Positions 1 to 6,836 of a stretch of 10,011 bases of DNA are shown here, one piece after another. Under the pieces are notes generated by a model. It did no database searches. It was not told the origin of the DNA and saw only the letters and a list, made by a program, of their open reading frames with translations. Numbering within the stretch: position 1 is the stretch's first letter; each line of letters begins with the position of its first letter. Position numbers and translations under genes: made by a program. This DNA is from Gammaproteobacteria bacterium (GTDB lineage Bacteria > Pseudomonadota > Gammaproteobacteria > GRL18). The DNA is taken from NCBI GenBank assembly GCA_023144715.1, contig JAGLFC010000076.1:1-10011 (forward strand), in the 5' to 3' direction.

Positions 1-372
1 TTGATCGGATAAGAAATAAGCATCAGAAAATTCAATACAATATAAAATACCTCGCTCTATCCGTTTAATATCAGATAAACCACAATTATGAGCAATATCG
101 GTTGCCTTACTCGCCCAAGGGGAAATTGTACCAATACGAGGCAATACCAAAAATTCACTGCCCACGGCTTCAAGTTCATACGATTGAGCACCATACATTA
201 AAATGCGATCCAAAGCGGATTGTTGTTCAGGCATAAGGTCTTTATCCGAATCAACAAAGTGAATATATTGACCTGTTACAGACTGAATATCTGGCACAAT
301 GCCCCGTAATTTATGAAGTAATTTTTCAATTCTAAAGGGGGATAAGGCTGATTTTCCACGAAGAATAAGCAT
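1..372 (-). CDS. purL: Phosphoribosylformylglycinamidine synthase (FGAM synthase), N-terminal part, cut by window edge
   Basis: This is the first 124 codons of the large single-chain PurL, which makes FGAM from FGAR, ATP and glutamine in the fourth step of purine synthesis in the cytoplasm. The start MLILRGKSALSPFRIEKLL and the block PRIGTISPWASKATDIAHNC (residues 78-97) match the N-terminal linker region of the roughly 1,290-residue gammaproteobacterial enzyme, which I know from E. coli PurL. The synthase and glutaminase domains lie beyond position 1. The ATG at 370-372 is preceded by a modest purine-rich stretch (AAGAGAG). The gene is divergent from the fumarase gene across a 331-nt gap. 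No PurR-like operator is evident upstream. Identity is secure; only the truncation limits the description. Confidence 0.95.
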   Translation of the reverse strand, partial: MLILRGKSALSPFRIEKLLHKLRGIVPDIQSVTGQYIHFVDSDKDLMPEQQSALDRILMYGAQSYELEAVGSEFLVLPRIGTISPWASKATDIAHNCGLSDIKRIERGILYCIEFSDAYFLSDQ

Positions 373-428
373 GTTAGATAGTCTCTCTTGAATATAAGAA
401 ATAGGGGATAAATTAAGTCTTTAGTTAT

Positions 429-450
429 TCTATTTTTGCCAAAAAATAGA
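429..450. repeat. Perfect 9-bp inverted repeat with 4-nt loop
   Basis: TCTATTTTT (429-437) and AAAAATAGA (442-450) are exact reverse complements separated by GCCA. It lies 57 nt upstream of the purL start. Read as RNA on the minus strand it would sit in, or just before, the purL leader; as DNA it could be a protein-binding palindrome. The arms are almost all A/T, so a stable hairpin is doubtful and the function is unknown. Confidence 0.45.
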
Positions 451-578
451 GCTAAAATTATCATAAATTTAACTGCTTTGCACTCTTTTCTTAATGCAAA
501 TATTTATGATCAATATCCTTAAATATATCATTAAATGAAAAAAAATGAGCAATGTATTATGTTCAACAAAGATTTTTT

Positions 579-642
579 AAGCAATATTTGACCTGCTGTG
601 TCATAAAATTATTTAATGAGCATAAAACATTAAATATTGCTT
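579..642. repeat. Perfect 11-bp inverted repeat flanking the putative fumarase promoter
   Basis: AAGCAATATTT (579-589) and AAATATTGCTT (632-642) are exact reverse complements, separated by 42 nt. The left arm touches the candidate -35 element and the right arm lies just after the expected transcription start, an arrangement compatible with two operator half-sites or a looping repressor. This is inference from position; no known regulator consensus is matched. Confidence 0.5.
588..617 (+). promoter_or_regulatory. Candidate sigma-70 promoter for the fumarase gene
   Basis: TTGACC (588-593) and TTTAAT (612-617) each match the sigma-70 hexamers at five of six bases, with an 18-nt spacer. Transcription would begin near 624, giving a leader of about 80 nt before the ATG at 704. 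In such AT-rich DNA -10-like hexamers are common, so the TTGACC is the stronger part of the argument. Confidence 0.4.
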
Positions 643-703
643 GAATTAATAATTTTTTGATGTTCTCATTAAGTTATATTTAAATAACTAATAAGTAACT
701 ATT

Positions 704-2221
704 ATGAGCCTCATAAAACAAGATGACTTAATTAAAAGTATTCGTGACGCATTACAGTTTATATCCTATTATCACCCCAAAGATTATATTCAGGCCTTAG
801 GCAAGGCTTATGAGCAAGAGCAATCTGCCGCGGCTAAGGATGCCATTGCTCAGATTTTATACAATTCTCGTCTGTGTGCTGAAGGTCATCGTCCTATATG
901 CCAAGATACTGGCATTGTTGTGGTCTTTCTGGAAGTGGGAATGGAAGTGCAATGGGATTGTCAAATGACCTTGGAAGACATGATTAATGAGGGAGTACGC
1001 CAAGCATACAATCATCCTGATAATGTGCTACGAGCTTCTGTATTAGCTGATCCAGCAGGTACAAGACGTAATACAAAAGATAATACCCCTGCTGTTATTC
1101 ATACTAAATTAGTGGCAGGTAATACAGTTAAGGTAAAACTTGCCGCTAAGGGAGGAGGATCTGAAAATAAGGCTAAATTTGCTGCACTTAATCCAAGTGC
1201 CAATATCGTTAATTGGATTGTCAATTCTGTCGCTGACATGGGAGCGGGTTGGTGTCCACCGGGTATTATTGGGGTCGGTATTGGCGGTACACCTGAAAAG
1301 GCTATGATTATGGCAAAAGAATCCTTACTTGAGCCTGTTAATATTCAAACATTAATAGAACAATCTAAACAAGATAAACTATTAAGTAGAGTAGAAGAAT
1401 TACGCTTAGAATTATATGAAAAAATTAATGCTCTAGGGATTGGTGCTCAAGGATTAGGTGGCTTAACAACCGTAGTTGATGTTAAAGTTCTGGATTATCC
1501 AACCCATGCTGCTTCCTTACCTGTTGCGGTAATCCCTAATTGTGCCGCAACACGACATACACATTTTACTTTAGATGGCTCTGGTGCCGCCGTATTAACA
1601 CCTCCTGATTTAACGGATTGGCCTGATGTGATGTGGACTGCTTCTCCTCAAGCACGAAAAGTAAATCTTGATTCACTCAGCAAAGAGGATATTCAACACT
1701 GGCAACCGGGTGAACAATTATTACTCAGCGGTAAATTACTCACAGGCAGAGACGCTGCCCATAAACGTATTGTTGAAACCTTAGCAAAAGGTGAGTCTTT
1801 ACCTGATGGCGTTGATTTTAATAATCGCTTTATTTATTATGTCGGTCCTGTTGATGCCGTCAAAGATGAATCCGTCGGGCCAGCAGGCCCAACCACATCG
1901 ACTCGAATGGATCAATATACTGAAACCATGCTAGAAAAAACAGGATTGATCGGTATGATAGGCAAAGCAGAACGAGGAGCGATTGCCATTGAATCCATCA
2001 AAAAGCATAAAGCGGTTTATCTTATTGCAGTAGGTGGAGCCGCTTATTTGATTTCCAAGGCAATAGAAAAAGCCACTGTGATTGCTTATGAAGAACTCGG
2101 TATGGAAGCTATTTATGAATTTGAAATTAAGGATATGCCTGTGACAGTCGGGGTGGATGTCTGTGGTGAATCCGTTCACCAAACAGGTCCAAAAAAGTGG
2201 TCTCAATTTATTCGATCATAA
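704..2221 (+). CDS. fumA: Class I (Fe-S) fumarate hydratase
   Basis: The 505-residue protein is a single-chain class I fumarase that interconverts fumarate and malate in the TCA cycle, using a labile 4Fe-4S cluster. The N-terminal fumerase domain (about 1-285) carries three cysteines in family contexts: C66 in PICQDTG, C184 in GAGWCPPG and C280 in VIPNCAATRHTHF; these fit the three cluster ligands. AAKGGGSENKAKF (147-159) is a further family block. The C-terminal fumerase domain follows, with VGPAGPTTSTRMD around residues 395-407. Its length fits the shorter 500-510 residue form rather than the roughly 548-residue E. coli FumA/FumB. The ATG at 704 is preceded only by a weak purine stretch, but the next sequence matches the family start. 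It stands alone and converges on the mlaA operon with a 38-nt gap. Confidence 0.95.
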   Translation: MSLIKQDDLIKSIRDALQFISYYHPKDYIQALGKAYEQEQSAAAKDAIAQILYNSRLCAEGHRPICQDTGIVVVFLEVGMEVQWDCQMTLEDMINEGVRQAYNHPDNVLRASVLADPAGTRRNTKDNTPAVIHTKLVAGNTVKVKLAAKGGGSENKAKFAALNPSANIVNWIVNSVADMGAGWCPPGIIGVGIGGTPEKAMIMAKESLLEPVNIQTLIEQSKQDKLLSRVEELRLELYEKINALGIGAQGLGGLTTVVDVKVLDYPTHAASLPVAVIPNCAATRHTHFTLDGSGAAVLTPPDLTDWPDVMWTASPQARKVNLDSLSKEDIQHWQPGEQLLLSGKLLTGRDAAHKRIVETLAKGESLPDGVDFNNRFIYYVGPVDAVKDESVGPAGPTTSTRMDQYTETMLEKTGLIGMIGKAERGAIAIESIKKHKAVYLIAVGGAAYLISKAIEKATVIAYEELGMEAIYEFEIKDMPVTVGVDVCGESVHQTGPKKWSQFIRS

Positions 2222-2229
2222 GCGATGTG

Positions 2230-2251
2230 ATTCAACATAGTATGATTGAAT
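2230..2251. terminator. Weak hairpin between convergent fumarase and mlaA genes
   Basis: ATTCAA (2230-2235) and TTGAAT (2246-2251) form a 6-bp stem that can gain two more pairs across a bulge. It is the only dyad in the 38-nt gap between two converging genes, where a bidirectional terminator would be expected. There is no U-tract on either side, so it is a poor intrinsic terminator by itself. Confidence 0.25.
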
Positions 2252-2259
2252 ACAATACG

Positions 2260-3027
2260 CTATTTTCCTATTAACACACGTCTTTGAGCGGTATACATCA
2301 TACGAATCATATCGTATTCAAAGGGCGTAAGAGAATCATAATATCTAAAGAACATATTGGCACGAATATCCACGCCCATGAGTCCATAATATACAACTTC
2401 CCATCCAGCATTACCATTCATACCAAAGCCATCAATATAAAGATCAGCAATAAAAAAATCTGCTACAGTACCTGTTGCATCTCTTAAATTAGAGGGTCCA
2501 TAAAAAGGTAAAACAAGATACGGGCCTGCTGGTACACCCCAATGTCCTAATACCTGACCAAAATCTTCCTGTTGTTCTGGAAGACCCATTCCTGTGGCGA
2601 CATCAAAAATACCAGCAATACCAAGTGTTGTATTAGAAATAAATCGCAAGCCATTATTAATTGTTTTTTCACCTTTTAATTGAAGTGCAGAATTAACAGT
2701 ATGATTAACAGTATGAAGATTAGAATAGAAGTTATGTACACCTTTACGAAGCAGTCTTGGGACATAGGATTCATATACACTCACAGTAGGCAGTAATACA
2801 TAAGTATCTATTTGGCTGTTTAAATTATACGTTTTACGGTTTAGATTTTCCCAAGGATCATAAATATCCACACTATAGGTTTCATCTTGAGAAATCCCTA
2901 ATGATTCAAAAGTGTTTTGAGCAGGTTCTAGTTCAGTAGTATTATCTTCTACTGTTGTATTACTACACCCTTGTAAGAATATAAGCAGAATAAAACCCAA
3001 TAAAGGCAATAATGATTTATAGTTCAT
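2260..3027 (-). CDS. mlaA: Outer-membrane lipoprotein MlaA (VacJ), phospholipid asymmetry
   Basis: MlaA sits in the outer membrane and passes mislocalised phospholipids to the periplasmic MlaC shuttle, keeping the membrane asymmetric. The 255-residue product begins with a lipoprotein signal: hydrophobic residues 5-18 and a lipobox ending FLQGC, with lipidation expected at C21. The mature part shows the family blocks DPWENLNRKTYNLN (57-70) and EDFGQVLGHWGVPAGPYLVL (154-173), followed by PFYGPSNLRDATG (174-186). The ATG at 3025-3027 has a GGGAG Shine-Dalgarno (complement of 3035-3039) and overlaps the stop of the upstream hydrolase gene as ATGA, so translation is probably coupled. The MlaFEDB/MlaC transporter genes are not in this window, which is usual since mlaA is often unlinked. 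Confidence 0.95.
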   Translation of the reverse strand: MNYKSLLPLLGFILLIFLQGCSNTTVEDNTTELEPAQNTFESLGISQDETYSVDIYDPWENLNRKTYNLNSQIDTYVLLPTVSVYESYVPRLLRKGVHNFYSNLHTVNHTVNSALQLKGEKTINNGLRFISNTTLGIAGIFDVATGMGLPEQQEDFGQVLGHWGVPAGPYLVLPFYGPSNLRDATGTVADFFIADLYIDGFGMNGNAGWEVVYYGLMGVDIRANMFFRYYDSLTPFEYDMIRMMYTAQRRVLIGK

Positions 3028-4406
3028 TTTACCGCTCCCTTATTAAAAGTACTGGTGCTTGATTGCCTTTGTTTACCTGTAAAATATGCCAACATATCAT
3101 AAACGTGCTGATGATATAGAATATTACCCAAATGACCACCATGAGGATATATTGTCACACGCCCTGGAAAAAGGACTGAAAATTGATCGAGTTCTCCCGG
3201 CATTAAAATAGGATCATCAGCATTAAGCATCACGCTAATTCTGTCATTATTTTGTAAATAAGATGCAATGGATTCTAAACTAGACTCAGTAAGCAGTCTG
3301 TTTCTTGAAATACCTAAATCCTCTTCAAACTTGGGTAAATAAAAATTCTTGATATAATCACCAAACCCTAAACGAAAAGACACTTTGGAATATGCTGTTA
3401 ACGATGTTGAAGGTGTGAGAGTATCCACTTTATCTTTTGGTACAATATATCCATGATGATTAAAAACATCAGCAGCAAATACCATACCGCTAGAGGCTAT
3501 TCGAAACACAAAACCAATCAATGCCTTCATTTCTTCATCTGAAGGAGGCTGTTCTTTAAACATGGCATAAAAGAAATCTCTACCCAAGCCTAGATCTTCA
3601 TTTTTATGATGGAAGTCTGATACTCTATGAATCAATTTCTGATAAAAATCATTAAACTTATTTAAACCCCCTGGAATATTATCTATAAACATATTATCCA
3701 ATAAGTTAACCGAGTTAACCAAACTTAATGGTGGATTAATCAATAACACTTTTTTAAAGTGAAACGCCTTACCTTGTGTTTCATCATCAAATTTAGTGAC
3801 ATAAGCAACATTAGATGCACCCAGACTATAACCTGTTAAATAATAATCTGACACCTGAACATCATTATGTTTTTTCATAACAAGTTGCATAGCATTATGA
3901 AGATCACGACTGTCTTCATTCATATTACCAGGCATGGCTAATTTAGAGGCATTTAACATAAAGTTAGGCACAGTCGGTGAACTCAGTGTCACAACATGAA
4001 AGCCTGCTTGATAAAATATTTTTTGTTGTGCTCTTGCAATGCTAGAACGATAACTCGATCCAGTACCTGCAATAATAAAAATAAGGGGTGCTTGGGCATC
4101 ATGCTTTGCAATTGAATACTCCATCCCACCTTTCTCATACCAAAAAACATCGGATATTTTGCGATCAGGAAAGATAGTAATTTTCTTTTCAGAAGCAATT
4201 TTTTTATCAAATTGACTGTTTGGAGAAGCAATATCAACATAATCAGGTTGCCAAAATTGCAAACTTTCTTGACTTGCTTCTAAGCCTTCAGGTGTACCCA
4301 TAATAGTGGCGGACAGAGGATTTTTTATCGGGTAGCCGTAGTCAAAAGCGACTGAAAAACCTCCATAGAATAAAAATAGTATAGCCATTAAAAATGATGT
4401 TTTCAT
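3024..4406 (-). CDS. Exported alpha/beta-hydrolase-fold protein coupled to mlaA
   Basis: The 460-residue protein has a signal peptide (hydrophobic 4-19, likely cleavage near SVA/FD at 20-21), so it should act in the periplasm or envelope. A serine-hydrolase fold is suggested by IFIIAGTGSS (109-118, strand and oxyanion-type loop), the nucleophile elbow TGYSLGAS (191-198, GXSXG, S194), NADDPI (395-400, candidate acid D397 or D398), and PHGGHLG (421-427, candidate H425). Substrate is unknown; esters or lipids are plausible, not shown. A region of about 190 residues between elbow and acid (200-390) would be a large cap. Start ATG 4404-4406 has a strong AAGGAG (complement of 4412-4417) at 5 nt. 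Its TGA overlaps the mlaA ATG, implying a shared transcript and possibly a shared job at the outer membrane. I do not recognise a named gene. Confidence 0.85.
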   Translation of the reverse strand: MKTSFLMAILFLFYGGFSVAFDYGYPIKNPLSATIMGTPEGLEASQESLQFWQPDYVDIASPNSQFDKKIASEKKITIFPDRKISDVFWYEKGGMEYSIAKHDAQAPLIFIIAGTGSSYRSSIARAQQKIFYQAGFHVVTLSSPTVPNFMLNASKLAMPGNMNEDSRDLHNAMQLVMKKHNDVQVSDYYLTGYSLGASNVAYVTKFDDETQGKAFHFKKVLLINPPLSLVNSVNLLDNMFIDNIPGGLNKFNDFYQKLIHRVSDFHHKNEDLGLGRDFFYAMFKEQPPSDEEMKALIGFVFRIASSGMVFAADVFNHHGYIVPKDKVDTLTPSTSLTAYSKVSFRLGFGDYIKNFYLPKFEEDLGISRNRLLTESSLESIASYLQNNDRISVMLNADDPILMPGELDQFSVLFPGRVTIYPHGGHLGNILYHQHVYDMLAYFTGKQRQSSTSTFNKGAVK

Positions 4407-4445
4407 CAGTACTCCTTTTCATTTTATCTTGAGTTAAGTTTTCAT

Positions 4446-4451
4446 ATTATA
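4446..4451 (-). promoter_or_regulatory. Candidate -10 element for the hydrolase-mlaA operon
   Basis: On the minus strand this is a perfect TATAAT, directly preceded by TG, about 40 nt upstream of the hydrolase ATG. There is no good -35 hexamer at 16-18 nt, so the TG next to the -10 may matter. Transcription would begin near 4439, leaving a leader of about 33 nt that includes the strong ribosome binding site. Confidence 0.4.
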
Positions 4452-4492
4452 CAGGTAACTTATTAATAAATCTGTATTTGTTATAGGAGAGA

Positions 4493-4519
4493 TTGCAAAA
4501 ACAGTCTTGTTACTATAAT
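4493..4519 (+). promoter_or_regulatory. Candidate promoter for the acyltransferase gene
   Basis: TTGCAA (4493-4498) and a perfect TATAAT (4514-4519) face the acyltransferase gene. The 15-nt spacer is shorter than the ideal 17, which lowers confidence. Together with the minus-strand -10 at 4446-4451 it makes this 189-nt gap a divergent promoter region. The leader to the ATG at 4596 would be about 70 nt. Confidence 0.35.
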
Positions 4520-4595
4520 ATTTTATATGTCAAATGTTTAAAAAATGCTACTATAGATTATTATCCTACGCCTAAAGTTTATTTTTTGGAAAATC

Positions 4596-5672
4596 ATGTT
4601 AAGCTCTCATCAAAAAATCAAAAATATACAGGGTTTAAGAGCCATTGCTGTATTATTGGTAGTGGTTACACACTTATTGCCTATCGAAGAAAAATATGCT
4701 CAATTTGATTTTATATTACCCCAATTTCTTATGATTGGTGCATCGGGGGTTGATTTATTTTTTTTAATCAGTGGTTTTGTGATGGTTGCCGTCACACGCA
4801 ATGCCTTTGAATCCCAAAGTGCCATTAAACACTTTATATATCATAGAATAACACGTATTTATCCACTTTATTGGTTTTATAGTATCCTCATTTTGGGTGT
4901 CTATCTCATTCAACCCACGTTAGTCAATAGTAGCCAAGGCAATCAAGTTAATATTTTGGCCTCGTTTTTATTGCTCCCACAAACTCTATTACCTCTCGTC
5001 AATGTTGGCTGGACACTGATACATGAAATATACTTTTATATTATTTTTGCACTACTGCTTTTCTTGCCTAAAAAAACGTTATTGTGGAGTTTAATAATGT
5101 GGGGAACCATTGTTGTGATAGGGCATTATATTTTTGCTGACAGTGATAATCCTTTTATACATTTTTATTTTCACCCATTAACACTCGAATTTATTGCAGG
5201 CAGTCTCATTGCTATCCGATATTATGATCATACACTCTATGGTAATGCCAAATTTTTTGCCATCGTAGCAGTGCTTTATTGGTTAGGTACTTACTTTTTA
5301 TTTCAACACTACACAGGAGAAATATTGCCTTTGGATGGACTCAGAGTCATTATCTTTGGTATTCCAGCAGGATTATTTCTTTATGCGACCCTTCTCTATG
5401 AAAAAAATTATGGTATTATTATGCCAAAATGGCTTTGCAAAATAGGCGATGCTTCTTACTCCATTTATCTTTCACATATTATTGTCTTAACGATTGTGGG
5501 TAGAGCTTGGTTTTTATTCGCTCATGAAACTTATTGGGATAATATCCTAATGCTGGTCATCATGCTTATATCCGTTTTATTTTCAGGTTACATCAGTTAC
5601 TATTTTATTGAACATTTCTTATTAAATAGCACTAAAAAACTTGCACGGCTTATTTTTTCTAAGCAGATATAA
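4596..5672 (+). CDS. Acyltransferase family 3 membrane protein (O-acyltransferase)
   Basis: The 358-residue protein is an integral inner-membrane acyltransferase-3 member; such enzymes O-acetylate or acylate surface polysaccharides, lipid A, peptidoglycan or small molecules. Diagnostic blocks are NIQGLRAIAVLLVVVTHL (10-27, with the family R15 and H26), GASGVDLFFLISGFVM (48-63), RITRIYPLYW (84-93), VGWTLIHEIYFY (137-148) and IGDASYSIYLSH (283-294), ending with the last helix and YYFIEH (335-340). About ten hydrophobic helices are visible. There is no extra SGNH domain, so it resembles ExoZ-like rather than OatA-like proteins. The ATG at 4596 has only a weak GGA upstream, but the family block begins soon after. 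No sugar or glycosyltransferase genes are nearby, so the substrate cannot be inferred. The MOSC gene follows after 46 nt without a visible terminator. Confidence 0.92.
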   Translation: MLSSHQKIKNIQGLRAIAVLLVVVTHLLPIEEKYAQFDFILPQFLMIGASGVDLFFLISGFVMVAVTRNAFESQSAIKHFIYHRITRIYPLYWFYSILILGVYLIQPTLVNSSQGNQVNILASFLLLPQTLLPLVNVGWTLIHEIYFYIIFALLLFLPKKTLLWSLIMWGTIVVIGHYIFADSDNPFIHFYFHPLTLEFIAGSLIAIRYYDHTLYGNAKFFAIVAVLYWLGTYFLFQHYTGEILPLDGLRVIIFGIPAGLFLYATLLYEKNYGIIMPKWLCKIGDASYSIYLSHIIVLTIVGRAWFLFAHETYWDNILMLVIMLISVLFSGYISYYFIEHFLLNSTKKLARLIFSKQI

Positions 5673-5718
5673 AACCAAACCCCAACACATTAGAAATACA
5701 CAATTAAGGATCAGCATT

Positions 5719-6567
5719 ATGGCCACTACTCATATTTCCCAGCTTTGGATTTATCCTATCAAATCACTGGGCGGTGTTTTATTAGAGAGTACTCAAGTAG
5801 AACAAAGAGGTTTGCAATATGATCGCCGTTGGATGCTGGTGGATAAAGATAATCATTTTTTAAGCCAACGAAAAATCACTAAAATGGCATTAATTAGTGT
5901 TGAATTATCAGAATTTGGTTTGTCCGTTAGAGCACCTGATATGCCTGTATTAATTATTCCTTATCCTGATCCCCAAATAGAATTGTATGATAATATTGAC
6001 GTCACTTGCTGGGATGATACGATTACAGCACAACATATTAATGGTTCTATTGATAATTGGTTTGGTGAATTTCTTGATCTGGATTGTCAACTGGTTTATA
6101 TGCCTGATAATAGTGAACGTTTGGTTGATCCAGAATTTGCTCCTAATAAGGAGATTACCAGTTTTTCTGATGGTTTTCCTAGTTTAATCATCAGTGAAGC
6201 TTCATTAGAAGATCTTAATAGTCGAGTCACTATTAATTTAACCATGCAACGATTTCGTCCTAATATTGTACTTTCTGGTTGTGATGCTTATGCTGAAGAT
6301 CAATTAGGACATTTTAAAATGGCTCATATTGATTTTTATGCAGTCAAACCTTGTTCACGCTGTGTCATTACCACCATTGATCCACTGACTGCCAAAAAAG
6401 AAAGCCCTGAACCGTTACAAGCTCTTTCATTATTTCGTAAGAAAAATAATAAAGTCATGTTTGGACAAAACGTCTTACATCAGTTAACGTTAGGTCATAA
6501 AAATATATTAAGCATTGGTGATACAGTAGAAATTATTAAAGCATCTCCAGCACTTATTTTTGATTAA
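5719..6567 (+). CDS. MOSC-domain protein, YcbX/mARC-like molybdenum-cofactor enzyme
   Basis: The 282-residue protein has the N-terminal MOSC beta-barrel domain (about 5-125; ISQLWIYPIKSLGG, QYDRRWMLVD) followed by a MOSC domain (about 130-275). KPCSRCVITTIDP (210-222) holds C212 and C215; by family knowledge the second cysteine of this motif corresponds to the molybdenum ligand in mARC. VMFGQN (246-251) is the usual late motif. Relatives reduce N-hydroxylated bases such as 6-hydroxylaminopurine. E. coli YcbX carries a C-terminal 2Fe-2S ferredoxin domain; this protein lacks it, so it needs a separate electron donor. The ATG at 5719 is chosen because AAGGA (5706-5710) lies 8 nt upstream; a frame-open extension to TTG 5641 would overlap the preceding gene and adds no family sequence. 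Confidence 0.9.
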   Translation: MATTHISQLWIYPIKSLGGVLLESTQVEQRGLQYDRRWMLVDKDNHFLSQRKITKMALISVELSEFGLSVRAPDMPVLIIPYPDPQIELYDNIDVTCWDDTITAQHINGSIDNWFGEFLDLDCQLVYMPDNSERLVDPEFAPNKEITSFSDGFPSLIISEASLEDLNSRVTINLTMQRFRPNIVLSGCDAYAEDQLGHFKMAHIDFYAVKPCSRCVITTIDPLTAKKESPEPLQALSLFRKKNNKVMFGQNVLHQLTLGHKNILSIGDTVEIIKASPALIFD

Positions 6568-6580
6568 TAGCACAAAATAA

Positions 6581-6605
6581 CTTATTCACAATGCCTGTGG
6601 ATAAG
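6581..6605. terminator. Hairpin just after the MOSC gene
   Basis: CTTATTCAC (6581-6589) pairs with GTGGATAAG (6597-6605) in a 9-bp stem including one G-U pair, with a 7-nt loop. It starts 13 nt after the MOSC stop codon, the right place for a transcript end, but it lacks a following U-tract. The same bases form two of the DnaA-box-like 9-mers, so the dyad may be a by-product of oppositely oriented boxes. Confidence 0.35.
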
Positions 6606-6627
6606 TCTGTGAATAAACTTTGAATAA
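6582..6627. promoter_or_regulatory. Cluster of DnaA-box-like 9-mers
   Basis: Three exact matches to the E. coli-type DnaA box TTATNCACA lie within 35 bp: TTATTCACA on plus (6582-6590), TTATCCACA on minus (6596-6604) and TTATTCACA on minus (6608-6616). A fourth minus copy at 6619-6627 has one mismatch. The three minus copies start 12 and 11 nt apart, close to one helical turn. About 200 nt of very AT-rich DNA follows (to 6836). No GATC site occurs in this gap, unlike the E. coli oriC, and no replication gene is in the window. Confidence 0.5.
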
Positions 6628-6738
6628 AAGCCTATCACTATAAAGTCATATTACAATTTGATTATAAAATAAACAACTGACAAACAAATAAATAATTCTA
6701 TAAAAAACAATAGGATAAAAAATAAATTATCATTACTA

Positions 6739-6817
6739 TTGACAAATTATTAATATAACGATAATAAGATTTGGTACTAAAAATAGATTGACATAGATTA
6801 TTTTGCTTGTGTAAAAC
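6739..6817 (+). promoter_or_regulatory. Candidate promoter region of ccmA
   Basis: Two perfect TTGACA hexamers occur upstream of ccmA, at 6739-6744 and 6788-6793. Neither has an ideal partner: GATAAT (6760-6765) follows the first after 15 nt, and TAAAAC (6812-6817) follows the second after 18 nt. ccmA needs its own promoter or read-through from the MOSC gene, and these are the best candidates in the 269-nt gap. Confidence 0.3.
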
Positions 6818-6836
6818 TTATAGAAAGTATAAAAAA

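Larger units (their letters stand above)
373..703. other. Divergent intergenic region between purL and fumarase genes
   Basis: This 331-nt AT-rich stretch separates two divergent genes and must hold both promoters. I see no convincing coding sequence; the short frames that cross it have no recognisable content. It contains two perfect inverted repeats (429-450 and 579-642, listed separately) and a plausible plus-strand promoter at 588-617. The purL promoter could not be placed: a TTGGCA on the minus strand (437-442) lacks a good -10 at the right distance. Confidence 0.7.

Noticed and set aside
276..464. Open frame on the minus strand overlapping the purL start
   Set aside because: It overlaps the clearly recognised PurL N-terminus in another frame on the same strand and has no family resemblance.
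1931..2206. Minus-strand open frame inside the fumarase gene
   Set aside because: Antisense to a conserved enzyme; its content only mirrors fumarase codons.
2692..2715. Exact 12-bp tandem duplication in mlaA (HTVN repeated)
   Set aside because: The segment has the same length as in other MlaA proteins, where it aligns with a variable NL-x-T-x-V-N-x-V-N stretch, so it is not an insertion.
4493..4708. Plus-strand frame starting upstream of the acyltransferase
   Set aside because: It overlaps the acyltransferase start in another frame and the putative -35 element; no recognisable protein.
5641..5718. N-terminal extension of the MOSC protein from TTG 5641
   Set aside because: It would overlap the acyltransferase end, has no family match, and the ATG at 5719 has a good ribosome site.
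6807..6836. N-terminal extension of CcmA from TTG 6807
   Set aside because: Ten extra residues without family counterpart; ATG 6837 gives a normal CcmA length.
6568..6836. Calling this gap the chromosomal origin
   Set aside because: Only three exact boxes, no GATC sites and no replication genes nearby; kept as a DnaA-box cluster only.
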